A stretch of DNA of 64,000 nt, from positions 9,058,628 to 9,122,627 of the forward strand of contig NW_008706746.1 in NCBI RefSeq assembly GCF_000327385.1, read 5' to 3'. This document shows positions 11,158 to 23,245 of the stretch, one piece after another. Made by a program: the position numbers and the translations under genes. A model generated the notes under the pieces. That model worked only from the letters and a program-made list of their open reading frames with translations, was not told where the DNA came from and did not search any database. The stretch is from Lottia gigantea (lineage: Eukaryota > Mollusca > Gastropoda > Lottiidae). Numbering within the stretch: the first letter of the stretch is position 1; every line of letters begins with the position of its first letter.

Positions 11158-12544
11158 GTGCACTAACAGTGTCATTATTATTAAATTGATTATTGAGCTG
11201 GATAATCAGGTCTAGTTTACTTTACTTGGGCAACACGTCAACAGGTACCCTTTCTTACTGTGGCAAAGGAGGAAATGTTTAAGACCCCAGAACATTTATA
11301 TATTTTAATGTATTGAAACAGGTTAGAAATCGTAGTTTTGATTTGTATTATCATTTGTGAAGTTAATAGCTGGAACTATATATAGACTAGCTTGTGTATT
11401 TTAAGTGTGTAACCTCGATTGAGCCTTCTATTCAAGTTTTTGTGTTCACCTATAATTTACGGTGTGTGTAATTTGCATAGATTTGGCCTTCGTTGCAACG
11501 AAGTGTAAATTGTACATTTTTGATATGCTGTAATTGAGTAAAACCATGACCGTTCCATTGTCTTAAAGGGGGGTGGGGGTGGTGCGGAGAAGTTGAAATG
11601 TTTGGAAAGTATGTAGCTAAGCTAATATTAATATTGATGATAAGGTACCTGTGACTATTTTACCTCATGCTAGTCTAGAAAACTGATCAGGCCTTTAAGT
11701 TGCATTTAGTTTTATGGAACAAAATTCACAGATAGGCCTAAAAGTTTTACGTCCGAGGACGAAGGGAAAACATGTCAAAACAAATGTTGCATTTAACCAG
11801 TGATTGTTGTTACAAAGCTAGCTGTGTCTATATTTAGACTTTTCAAATTACCATTCATTGTATGATGTGTTTAATGTGTGTATTTGATATAATAATTTAT
11901 CTTATCTTATCATGCATATCATATCTCTTCACAAGTTTCATTTAATGAATTTTGATATGAATTTAAAAACAATTTTGTAAGTTAAATTTAATGTGAAAAA
12001 GTTAAACCAAAATATTTTTATATTGCTTGGAAATTTGCTTTGTATTGAAAGATAAGCTAATTGATAAAGTGTGTCCATACTCCATGGTTATTTTTATCAA
12101 AATTTATTCTAAGACTTTTAGTTTGAAACCAATATTCCATTTCATATAATAATTAATAAATCCTAATTTATACACAAGATTGGAATAACTTATTTTTATA
12201 ATCCCTGAACCCATGGAAAGTATGTTGGGTAAGGAAAATGTCTCAATATCTCAAAAAAAGTATTCTTATCAGTAACTCTCAAAACTGTATGACAAGAAAA
12301 TTAAGATATTCAGTATAAGTGTCAGTTTTAGGTATAAACCACATTAAATGTATCAGTTGATCTCCTATTATTTTAAAAATAGATGAAGAGTGTGTTTTGT
12401 ATCAACAATTCAAAGATCTACTTGCAAAGATTCCTTTTTCTGATAAATTTTAGTTTATCTCAGACCCTCAGGCCAGTGTTAAAGACATATCAAGTATCAG
12501 TTTCATTTATGTTTTGTATATGTTTATTTCTCTCTTTTTTGTAG

Positions 12545-12567
12545 GAAGCCTATTGAATAGAATAACA
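12545..12567 (+). other. Possible 23-nt 5' UTR micro-exon of GOLM
   Basis: Flanked by TTTTTTGTAG and GTAAGT. Its sequence (GAAGCCTATTGAATAGAATA) is repeated at the start of the coding exon at 12633, which also follows an acceptor (ATATTTTAG|GGAAGCC). This suggests a local duplication of an untranslated exon start, possibly used alternatively. Confidence 0.4.
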
Positions 12568-12697
12568 GTAAGTTATAACAACTCAAAGTCCTTCAGGTGT
12601 ATGTTTTCATGTACATTTCTTCTATATTTTAGGGAAGCCTATTGAATATAACATTGATATTAAATAACAGCAAGTTTGGTCAAGGAACATAATTTTG

Positions 12698-15600
12698 ATG
12701 CCTTCCATAAAGATAGAAGGATCAGAGAACACAATGACATCTTCAAACGGAAGAGGCGCCTTGCGACCAAGTGGTCGTTCACCACCATTCTTATTAATAG
12801 GACTAAGTGTAGCCTTGTGTATTATTGGGTTTAATTATTGGAGTGTGTCTTCACGGAACTCAGAACTTTTAACTCAAATTACTATATTGAAAAGGGAGGT
12901 GACAAATCAAGCCACAATGAAAATCACTGCAGAAAAGCGTTTGGAAGAAGTTGGGTCGAGAGCTAGCAAGTATCTTGATGAAAAGAATAAATGTATGACG
13001 GATAGACGTTCAATTCAGGAAAATGCTGATGATTGTGTTGAAAGTAGTGTGAGTAGATTCCATTTATTTTAGAGATTACCACAAAATTTTATTGAAATGC
13101 AGTGTAGGGTTTATTTTCTGCAGGTTACTAGGCCTAAATTTTGTCATTCATGATCTGACAAGAATTATGTTTGAGTCGTGTTCTGAAAAATTGGTGCTAG
13201 GGCTGGGTATAGATTACCTAATTGTGATCAATTATTGATGACAGACTACCAATCAATAATGAATTAATAATGAAAAATAGTTTAATTGAACAACACTACA
13301 AATACTATATTAAAAACATGCCAAAAATTCTTAATTTCATGGGCTACTTTTGCTTCATAGAGGTATATTCTTGCTTTGATCAGTTATTATAGGTTATTGT
13401 GAGCAAGTTATGTGCTGAAGGAAAGCTATGTGGAAGAGATGACTACTTGTTAAAGGGTGCAGTGGATGATGATCGATTATGAAATTTGGTTATCGATAAT
13501 CAAAAGTATAAATCGATTATTTCAATCATTTTACCAAGCCCTAATTCTGACCCAATAACATCAAAAGTTGTTGTCTCTTATGGTACAGAGCAGTTGATAG
13601 GTTAAATATCAAAATACCCAAAACAGAAGATGCATAACAATTTTGCTAGATCATGTATAGTCACCCATTGAAGAAACACGAAAAAAATTATTCAGATTTG
13701 CATATTAATCAGATTGCCCCGTTTTTTTTATTTGATTGCTAAATGCTTCACTGTAATTAGCTGCAGTTAATTAGAATGGAAATTAGGGCTATTCATGTCG
13801 GACTATATCTTCTAAATAATCATCTCAAATTTGTTCTCATTTGAACAATTTTTATCAAAATAAGTAACTGTGTTTATGTGGATGTTAAATCACGAAACAA
13901 TGACTTTGAAAATTCTTGAAAATATATATTTTTCCTCTCCAGAAAGCATGTGAAGCTGATAGAAGTGGACTAAATGAAAGATTGCAACAAGTTGAATCAG
14001 GTTTACAAGAGGAAATAATGAAGAATACTCAATCAGAAAAAAAATGTGATCTTAAGCAAGTTATCTTTTTTATTTTACACCTAAAGGTGCCCTTTGCATA
14101 TGGTTGGAAATAATGAAATTGGTCATCTGTTCCAAATACAACTAACAATTCAGTCGCATTGGAGTTGCATTAACAACTGCTGTTGATGTGCAAAAACACC
14201 TTCAAACTAAAACGACCTTGCAAGAACCATATTTTCCTGGTTTACTATCATTGATGCTCAATAGGCTATCAAAGTCATATATATGGCTCTCATGTTGAGT
14301 CTTTTTTTGCAACAAAAGGAAATTAAAAAAAACAATTACTGAAGAGCCAAAGTGCAAAACGAAACCCAGAAAAGTGGCTAGAAGAGTAAACATACCCTCC
14401 CTGGCGCCACATGACACTTCAAGGAAATGGTCATTTAATATACAGCGGAGCCACATTTACCGGCAAATTTCTGTTCAGTGTGCAAATTACTGGTTGTATT
14501 ATGCTATTGGTCATAATTAGAGTTATGTCTCTTCTAATTCAAAACGCCTGCTTTCATGTATGCAACTCCTGATAGATAATTTTTTGCCAACCACAGTTGT
14601 ACTGAAAATGGATTGGTAATTTACATAAAAAATACTAAATTCTTGTTCCTAGATTCTTGTTATTAGATTTGGGCTCCTCTGTATTAGAGTTATAAGACAT
14701 GTTATAGAGATGTTGCTAATGAAATGTTTTTGGGATTATTTCAGGGCGTGCAAACAACCAATTGGCAACATTATTAATATTTTAACTAATTCTATTGGTA
14801 AAGATGCAGTTAGAAACCCTTTGATCCAAAATGGAATAGACGTTACCTCTTTATTCAAGGACTTAGTGTAAGTGACCATCATATTGATTTATCTAAGTAT
14901 AAACACTCCAATTTTTTCATAGAAGCTGCTTAGTGATATGCTTAAACAATTGCTAAGAAGGTATACTGACACAATGGGCATGCTCTATTCTATTTTTATA
15001 ATAATATGCATTGCTGAAACCAAAACATAAATTTGGCAGATTTAAAGGGATACCATCAATTTGCACCATTCCCATTTTCAATCAGATGTCTGTGGTTCTT
15101 GCAATTCCAGCAACACTGTGTTTTATTACATCACTATCGCAAAGGTCCTTATACTTATATATCAATAGCAGCTTTCAATAGTGAAGTCATAAAACGCTTA
15201 CTTTTAATGGAATTGCATATACTTATACATATGTAAACAATAACAATCATGGATCAAAGAATAAGCATACCTTCCAATAGTAATTAGCCTTTCAGTGGGA
15301 AAATAGATAAATAAAGAACTCTTCTATCTTGTGGTTCAAGAGTATAATTGGTTGCCTGTGACATTATTAGCTATATAATTAAGAGAATTGATGTTTTTAA
15401 AGATTTCTGTTTGAGTTTGCTTTGTATTTACAGGGGAAGTCACAGTATGCTGGGTAACAAACAATATAGTCCACAAGAAGATTCAAACCAAACTAAGTTT
15501 AATTTTATGCCAAACCAGCAACAGCAGCAAGTTGGACAAGAACAGCTGGCTAATCAGGGACAGCAACCAGGACAACAGCCAGGACAAGAGCAAGGACAAC

Positions 15601-18600
15601 AAGCAAGGCAAGAGCCGCAAGCTGGAGAGGGACAACAACCAGGGCAACAGCAAGCTGGTCAGGGACAACAAATAGGACAACAGCAAGGACAACAGCAAGC
15701 TGGACAGGGACAACACGCAGGGCAAGAGCAAGGACAACAGCAAGCTGGGCAAGAGCGAGGACAACAGCAAGCTGGGCAAGGCCAACAGCCAGGGCAAGAG
15801 CAAGGACAGCAGCAAGCTGGATGGGGACAACAAGCAGGGCAAGAGCAAGGACAACATGCAGGGCAAGAGCAAGGACAACAGCAAGCTAGGCAGGGACAAC
15901 AGCCAGGGCAAGAGCAAGGACAACAGCAAGCTGGGCAGGGCCAACAGCCAGGGCAAGAGCAAGGACAACAGCAAGCTGGGCAGGGCCAACAGCCAGGACA
16001 AGAGCAGGGACAACAGCAAGTTTTACAGAATCTACATCAACAACTAGGGCAAAAGCCAGGACAACAGCAAGCTGGACAAGAACAACAGCCAGGACAAGAG
16101 CAAGGACAACAGCAAGCTGGGCAGGGCCAACAGCCAGGACAAGAGCAGGGACAGCAGGAAGTTTTACAGGATTTACAACAAAAACTAGGGCAAAAGCCAG
16201 GAACAGAGGGCCCACAAGGACAAAAGACTGGACAGGGAAGCTTAAAGCCAGACCAGCAAATTGGTAGTCTTAAATTAGGACAGAGTCTCCCAGGGCTTCC
16301 TGATCATCTAAAACCCTCTGATGATGTTAAAAGCAAAAATGAAGAGTCTCCTGTAAAAAGTAAAACAAATTCTCCAGAATTGAGAAATGAACAAGTTAAG
16401 ACTACAGGTAATCCAGAGCAAAGTTTTGACTTGAAAAACCAGCTTAATAAACCTGATGCTGAGTCAAAAGGTACTGATTTTTGAACTTATTCTTTTTTCT
16501 TTCTGTGTTTTCATTTCAATGATCCTAAAATCAAAGAATGTAAATTGCTTCTGACAAACTTGAGAAACATACATCATACAGTCAAGTAGTTGTCACCTTT
16601 GTGACAATTTGACCTTAAAGAATGATAGGAAGGAATAATTGAGATGAAATTGTCTCTTTGATTCTTTTATATAGTAAATAGAATCTATCTATTAGTGTCC
16701 TTGCCTATTGACTTTTTATACGCCCACACGTAAGATGGGCGTATATTGTAATCAGTCCGTCCGTCCGTCCATCCGTTCACATTTGGCTCGTGCTCACTCT
16801 ACAGGCTACAGTTCTTTATGGATTCTTTTGATTTTTATTTTGTGTGTCAATGTCATTATGAAGATGATCCCTATTGATTTTCGTGATGATCGGATAATTT
16901 TTCACCGAAATATCGTGTCTGACTTGACGTTTTTCTCTATTAGCTATATTGTGCCACTCGTGCTCACGCTACAGGCTACAATTTTTTACAGATTCTTTTG
17001 ATTTTTATTTTGTGTGTCAATGTCATTATGAAGATGATCCCTATTGATTTTCGTGATGATCGGATAATATTTCACCGAAATATCGTGTCTGACTTGACGT
17101 TTTTCTGTATTAGCTATATTGTGCAACTCGTGCTCACTCTACAGACTACAATTCTTTACAGATTCTTTTGATTTTTATTTTGTATGTCTATGTCGTTATG
17201 AAGATGATCCCTATTGATTTTCATGATGATCTATCGATGTTCATGATGATCGGATAATTTTTCACCGAAATATCGTGTCTGACCTGACGTTTTACTCTAT
17301 TAGCTATATTGTGCAACTCGTGCTCACTCTACAGGCTACAATTCTTTACAGATTCTTTTGATTTTTATTTTGTATGTCAATGTCATTATGAAGATGATCC
17401 CTATCGATTTTCGCGATGATCGGATAATATTTCACCGAAATATGGTGTCTGACTTGACGTTTCACTCTATTAGCTATATTGTGCAACCCTGTAGTCACTA
17501 AAGACTGTTTAATCATTTCTGACAGCTGCCAGTGGGCGTATGTTACCTTGCCTGGCAAGGTATCTTTCTATTGTTTGATTAAACTAAGTAATTAAGCATT
17601 AATAAGATGGTTTTTTCCTTTTATTTTAGCTAAAACGGATAAAAAGGTAAGCATGTTACTTTAATTATTTTCTTTACATTTTAATGTAGGGACATGTTTT
17701 TTTATCAGGACACGTTTTAATGGTGAGACGCATTTTAATTGTATTTAATACATAATACAGGTACACTACTTTACAAGATCTGCTAGATTTGGATTCAGAT
17801 TCTAAATTTTCACTGAAGCTGTTGGAAAAAAAAGAAGGAAATACATCAACATGAAGATGATCGGTTTTGGAGTTATTGCCCTTGACTTATTTAGAAATAG
17901 GTCAAATTTGACTTATATCCACAATAGAGGCTACAGTTTTTATCCAATCTTGATGAAACTTGGTATTAGTGAATATATTGATAAGATCTAAGTATTTGGT
18001 AATAGTCTGAGGAACATTTTTGGAGTTATTATCCTTGACTTAGTAAAAACTCTTCAAATTTGGCTTGTAGGCAAGATAGAGTCTACAGTTTTCATCTAAT
18101 CTTGATAAAACTTGGTATGCATGTATATATTGATGAGGTCTCAGTCAATAATAATCAGATGTGACTTATTGCTCTTGACTTAATAAAAACATCAAATTTG
18201 GCTTCTAGACAGGATATAGTCTTTTTCCGATGTTGATGAGACTTATGCATGTATATATCGAGCTATCTTTCACAAGGATAACAACTTAATAACAACGATC
18301 CTTTCTTCCAATCAGGGGTAATTTCAAAATTTTTATGCGTTGCACTTTGTAGTGTAGCATAAAACTTTCAGAGAATTATGATTTCAGTCATTCTATTCAG
18401 CCAGGCTTCAACAACAGGGATAACATAAAAGAAAATCACGAAATAGTATTATTTGGGGGAAAGGTGGAACGAAATGGGATCAAGGATCCCACAAAAGAAA
18501 ATGGTTGAAAACCCCTGCATTAAATTGACTGTATCTTTAATATTATTTATGGTTTTCAAAAAGAATTTTCTGGATTTTGTTTGTATATCATAGAATTATA

Positions 18601-20538
18601 AAGCTTTTATTTGTCCTATTCTAACTTTCCTGTCTGCAGCTCCTACAATTTCCGTTATAAAACATTCTTATGACGTTAATCTACAAGTACAAGGGTCATG
18701 CGTGACATCATAAGGTGGTCAAGTCTTAAACAATCTAATAAGAATTAAATTCCAATTCAAATTTTTTGTTCTTCTTATACTTTTTCGTAATCTGTCAAGT
18801 TTTCTTCTGCAGTCCTGTTCTAATGATTTTACTTTAAACCAATCAAAGCATGTCATGTAGGACCCTTTTTTTGCTAAAAATGATGAATTATGGGATAACG
18901 AAACTCAAAGAGACTGTCTTGTTGCTATACTTGTGGTTTAGCTATCCCACAATTTGTCATTATCAAGAAACTGGTTCTAACACAATTTAATTTTTTTAAA
19001 ATAGCTTAATAAGAATGAGACAGTGTAGGAAATTGATTGTTTTGTTTATTTAAAACAAACAAACAAATAAACAAATAAATTACAATGGAGACAACAATAT
19101 TACAAAAAGAAACAAATTTGTTTTCTAATTATAAGTACATGTAGATTGCGTCTTTAGTCTGTATTATATATTAAGTATATGGTGGTGCTTTAAATCCTAC
19201 ATTTAGTTATATTTCTACTCTCAAACCCTGCTTTTATTATTATTTATCTTAGGATCAATTTCCACTTGAAACTGTAGACAAATCTCACCTTAATTTCATC
19301 AGTGAACATAGAATAGGTTTTCAACCAGCTCATCAGATCCTTAATCCTAGACAGGAAGCTGTAAAAGATTATGATTATGATATGCAGGTAGCCAATTTAA
19401 TTAGTTTGCTTTTTTTATCAGAATGCAAATCCAATTAGTAGAATAGTTAATGGTATTCTAAAGAGGTTTTCTTAAAATTGTATGTATCTCGGGGACACTA
19501 GTATCATAAATTGGCACCATTTCAATTTTCATTCAGATATCTGTAGCTCTTACAATTCCACTAAAACTATGTGGTTACTATGACTTCACCATCACAAAGG
19601 TCCTTTTTATCAATGATAGCTTTTGCGACAGAGACATCTTAAAACGTTTACTTTTTGTGGAATTGCAAGAACAGGACTTCTGACTGAAACTTGAATCGGT
19701 GTCAGTGTCCCCGATATGCATAAAGATTTCTGAAAATCTCTGCACAATCCTTTAAGTTATATCCCTTGCATGTCATAGGCATTGGATTATGAAAACACAA
19801 TTTTTTTTTAGAAAACCTCTTTCCCTTTTTATAACTTTATAATTTTTACTCGAATTTTAGTTTGATATTAGATTTCTTTATTAGGTTTTGTAAAATTAGA
19901 CCCTGCATTTGGAATGGTGGTATTATTTGGTATTTTATAGGATTAATTGCAATATAACCTGGGAATAAAATGTCCAATTATTCATGTGTTTTAGGATGAT
20001 GAACCAGGGCAAAAAAGTAAAGAACAGAAAGATAAGCCTGTAAGTATTTAAAGACATTGATACAATATGTCCATCATCTGGAGGTTACTTTGCTAACTTA
20101 TTACTGTTCAACAACACTGTTCAACATCTTAGTATCACCAAAATTCAGTTGTCCATCATTGACTGAATGTCTCAGTCTCCTAAACTTTAATAAACTGAAG
20201 GCCAAAAGAAACGAAAATACAGCTCATCACGTGGTGTGACCCCCCCCCCTGGTTCTGTCCGTTCTAGGCCTGTCTGTCTGTAACATTGTATCAAGTTTGT
20301 TACAGTAACACAGGAACAACCAAAGATTCTTGTGATGTGAGCGTGGCTGGCTTCCACCTATACCATCCTCAGTGCTTCATGTTTATTATAACTTGTAAAG
20401 ATTTTATTCTTTTGAGAAAAATAGGAACCCAATCCTTACCTCTCTTAGTTATTATAATAATTATTTCATTAGAATGTAGTAATAGAAGAAAGCAGTATTG
20501 ATAAATTGAAGAAACAACTGGAAGAACAAGAACATTAA
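12698..20538 (+). CDS. GOLM1/GOLM2-like Golgi type II membrane protein with Gln/Gly repeat domain
   Basis: Eight coding exons: 12698-13048, 13943-14055, 14745-14867, 15434-16470, 17630-17646 (17-nt micro-exon), 19253-19387, 19995-20039, 20473-20538; 628 aa. The N-terminus has a short cytosolic stretch, then one membrane segment (residues about 30-48) containing GFNYWSVSSRNSEL, the hallmark after-TM motif of GOLM1 and GOLM2/CASC4 (FNYW[IS].SSR). A lumenal coiled coil follows. Exon 4 encodes about 200 residues of GQEQGQQQAGQGQQP-type repeats. The C-terminus is acidic and charged (DYDYDMQ, DDEPGQKSKEQK). GOLM proteins are Golgi adaptors; the Gln/Gly domain is not part of the vertebrate proteins. 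Intron 2 uses a GC donor (AA|GCAAGT). AATAAA at 20684-20689. GOLM1 versus GOLM2 cannot be decided. Confidence 0.85.
15033..15240. repeat. Family A copy, truncated
   Basis: Keeps TACCATCAATTTGCACCATT, CAGATGTCTGTGGTTCTTGC and the inner ACGCTTACTTTTAATGGAAT. Both outer ends are lost. In GOLM intron 3. Confidence 0.65.
15520..16200 (+). repeat. Coding minisatellite (Gln/Gly-rich) inside GOLM exon 4
   Basis: Imperfect units built from CAGGGCAAGAGCAAGGACAA and CAGCAAGCTGGGCAGGGCCA. The repeat lengths keep the frame, giving GQEQGQQQAGQ runs. A longer unit that ends in QEVLQDLQQKLGQKPG-like text occurs twice (about 16018 and 16158), showing a higher-order duplication. Both strands look open because of the composition. 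Confidence 0.85.
16716..17574 (+). mobile_element. Family D element with four ~170-bp tandem units
   Basis: The head hairpin is TATACGCCCACACGTAAGATGGGCGTATA, and GTCCGTCCGTCCATCC follows. CTCGTGCTCAC recurs at 16787, 16957, 17127 and 17317: spacing 170, 170 and 190, the last with a 20-bp internal duplication around CATGATGAT. The end reads CAGTGGGCGTATGTTACC then TTGCCTGGCAAGGTA, a short hairpin. Inserted in GOLM intron 4. No coding capacity. Confidence 0.8.
17850..18270 (+). repeat. Family D tandem-core fragment
   Basis: Repeats of GAGGCTACAGTTTTTATCCA, TTGATGAAACTTGGTAT and TTATTGCCCTTGACTTA as in the copy at 8016, without the head hairpin. A further short piece lies near 26270-26310 (GAGTTATTGCCCTTGTCACT). 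Confidence 0.65.
18776..19005. repeat. Family F repeat
   Basis: AACCAATCAAAGCATGTCAT and ATTATGGGATAACGAAACTC are followed by the inverse GGTTTAGCTATCCCACAATT. Related copies lie at 5735-5830, 6400-6490 and 50960-51170. In GOLM intron 5. Confidence 0.55.
19447..19757. mobile_element. Family A MITE (near full length)
   Basis: AAAGAGGTTTTCTTAAAATT ... CTCGGGGACACTAGTATCAT on the left, and TCAGTGTCCCCGATATGCAT ... TCTGCACAATCCTTT on the right. In GOLM intron 6. Confidence 0.75.
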
Positions 20539-23245
20539 AGAACAATGTGATATCTCATACCACAATATTTATTTTTCTACTGGAATCATCTTGTGGAATC
20601 TGTCATCATGTGTTTTAAAATCATTTCTGGGGACAATTTCATGAATATCTATCAGTTTTAATATTTTAATTATGCAAGTGGTAAATAAATATAATTGATT
20701 AGTGTCTACCAATCAGATTAATGCATTTACTAGATTTGGGATTTTTAGTAAAGATTTGTGTAATTTAATGTAACAAGTTACTTTTCAACTAATGGCCACT
20801 TTCTAGTAAAAATATTTTTGTGAAGTTTGCTTCAGCACTGTGTGAATTTTGAGGGTAAAGATAGATATGGTGTTACTCTCTACTTAGTCTCATTCCTTTT
20901 TGTAACAGAAACTTACTCATGTATTGCTTCTAATTGTGCGTTAATTTGGTTTTAATCTTTTACATTGTTTTGTTTCTTTTGACTGTACTTACTTTGGATC
21001 AGCGAAGGGATACACATATTCAAGTCTGGGTATGCAGACAACTAGAGATAGTAATATATGAAATAACTTGGTCAAAAAAAATAATATTTTAAAGGGACTT
21101 ATTTTATAAGAGATCCTCAATTTTTCAGGGGGAAATGTTCTTAGCACCTTTAAATAATATAGATGCTTCATATTATTCAATTGTAATATTACACATTTTA
21201 CTTGAAATCATGATGGAGGCCTTGTTTCAATATTCCCTATGGCATGTAATATGTGTTGAAATGATGCATATCTTTCACAACGAAAATATAATGTTGTATA
21301 GTTTTTGTTATATCCCATTAAAAAATAATGAAAAATGCACAAATTGTATATACATTGTATTTGATAAAGTTTGACTTGTTATGGTAAAAGATGCCCTTGG
21401 ACAGTGTCTGTTTTTATTTATATTTGGCCAACATTTTGACTTTGTAATAGTGTGCAGGAGTTCAAATTTTTCTTCAAAAAGTTTCAAACTTGATAACAAG
21501 TATATATATTCATCAGTTGGACTTGCCAGTTTCCATTACTAAAGAATAGAATCTCTATATGACACAATATATCCATTAAACTAAGAAATTATATTAGGCC
21601 TGTTTCAAAATTACTTAGTTTAATGGAATATTACTTAATTTTATGAATTTATTGGATTATGGAGGATGAAATTTTGACACCAGGTAAGTTCACTGATGAA
21701 CAAAGACTCATTTTGGCCAAGTTTAAAAATTATCCTTTAATCCCTATTTTAATTTCTTTTTCAGTAAAAGTAATTTAGTTGGTAATTTTATTGTATTTGT
21801 TATGTTGGGAAAATATATATAGTTTTTGTTATTATTTTTAGTATTCTGTTTGCGAGCTTTTGGTCTCCCTTTTTAAACAATATATGAGATATGTTTAGAT
21901 ATATCCTTCTGTGAATTACATTGATTGTTTAGATTCACTGATGTTTCAGTATATAGTATGTATGTATATAAGAATTAAAGCATCAACATTCCATATGAAT
22001 TCTAGGCCATGTCAGAAACTAATGTTTGTCAGGGCAAAACAAAATTAAATTGTGTATTAGTACATATTAAAACATTCCAGACCAGATTTTACCACAAACA
22101 ATTGATGCATAAATTGGCAACTGGAGAATAATTTGGAATAAATAAACAGATGTATTTGGTTTAATACTAACTAAACTCATCAGTATTGTGTTTTTAAGTT
22201 TTTCTCATAAATCATAGAATATTTTGGACATCCAAAAATATTTTTGCAGATAAAATAATGTAAATCTATTTAAGTAATAAAAAAAAAAATAAGATACATT
22301 ATTTTTGTATTAATTTATAAAATCTTGCTTTATATTATATGTTTGTGAAGTTTCTCAGTTTCTCTTGAATATTCACTTTAAAATGCTGAATTGATGATGT
22401 AATTGCTTTTTAACATAGCTCACCTCTTAACTGCTTACATTTTAATATATATACATGAAATCATTTGTTCAATTTGTTTTTTCCAATCACTGAGTGGCAT
22501 ATACCTTGTTGAGCTTATTTATGGAGTTCTTGTTAACATTTATAGTAGCATATAATAGTTTTAATAGGTGGGAAATAACTAGACAAATTTATAGAATATC
22601 AGTCTATTTAAAATTAAACCAAACTTTTGTTCTGGTTTATTTTTTATTAGCTTTTATTTTTATTATTGCCACTTCAGTTAAGGTTGAACATTCGTCAAAT
22701 TAACCTTTTGACCTAACCTGATAAACACTGTGTCACAAAATGCCAGCACTGGAGAGGGTAGAAATTCAATTGGTTTGATTACAAACAGCTCAATTTACCG
22801 TAACAGAGCATTTTGAGACATCAAATCCATGGTGATCAAATTATGCTTAATTTTTTTAACTAGACCACATTGGTTTGCCAGCCACCTATTCTGAAACTGA
22901 GAACTGTTAAACAGCTCATGTTGAAAATTTTAAAATGTCTAGTTATTCCCACCTGATATTTATTTGGGGAAATTTGTAAAATATGCAATTGATTTTATGT
23001 GTTGTTTAACTAATTTTGTGGGAAATGAAATTGTTTTAATAATAACAGACTTCGTTTTTTATTTCATAAATTCCATAACACAGACACAGACTTAAATAAA
23101 TTCCACATACACAAATCATTTTCGAAGACAAATTACTTCCCTTGTGGCACTCACTTGTCACACGCAGAAAAAGTTTTAACACAGACGAATATAGTGCACA
23201 TACACAGTTGCTTTTCCGTGCTAATGGTGTTCAAAATGCCCAATA
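20539..23245. other. Intergenic between convergent GOLM and GTPBP3
   Basis: 3' flanks of both genes; very AT-rich. It contains a family G repeat (about 21465-21690) and a 36-bp near-copy of GTPBP3 exon 7 at 21907-21942. No further gene recognised. A TTTATT (AATAAA on the minus strand) at about 23058-23063 could end GTPBP3. Confidence 0.5.
21465..21690 (+). repeat. Family G repeat
   Basis: Shares TATATATTCATCAGTTGGAC, ATATATCCATTAAACTAAG and TGTTTCAAAATTA with 44205-44370. It contains a short inverted pair (TCCATTAAACTAAG ... CTTAGTTTAATGGA). Confidence 0.55.

Larger units (their letters stand above)
8651..12544. other. Long intergenic region upstream of GOLM
   Basis: No gene supported. It contains a family C fragment (about 9480-9720), half of a family A element (9782-9857), a G-tract at about 10428-10446, and very AT-rich sequence from 11.6 to 12.5 kb. 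Open frames here (for example 8651-8956 and 10812-11147) show no family resemblance or splice-consistent coding signal. The promoter of the GOLM gene probably lies in this region. Confidence 0.5.

Noticed and set aside
15483-16215. Long minus-strand ORFs (178 and 109 codons) rich in Leu
   Set aside because: They are complements of the Gln/Gly coding repeat of GOLM exon 4; low-complexity shadows.
16708-17001. 97-codon ORF
   Set aside because: Lies inside the tandem core of a family D element.
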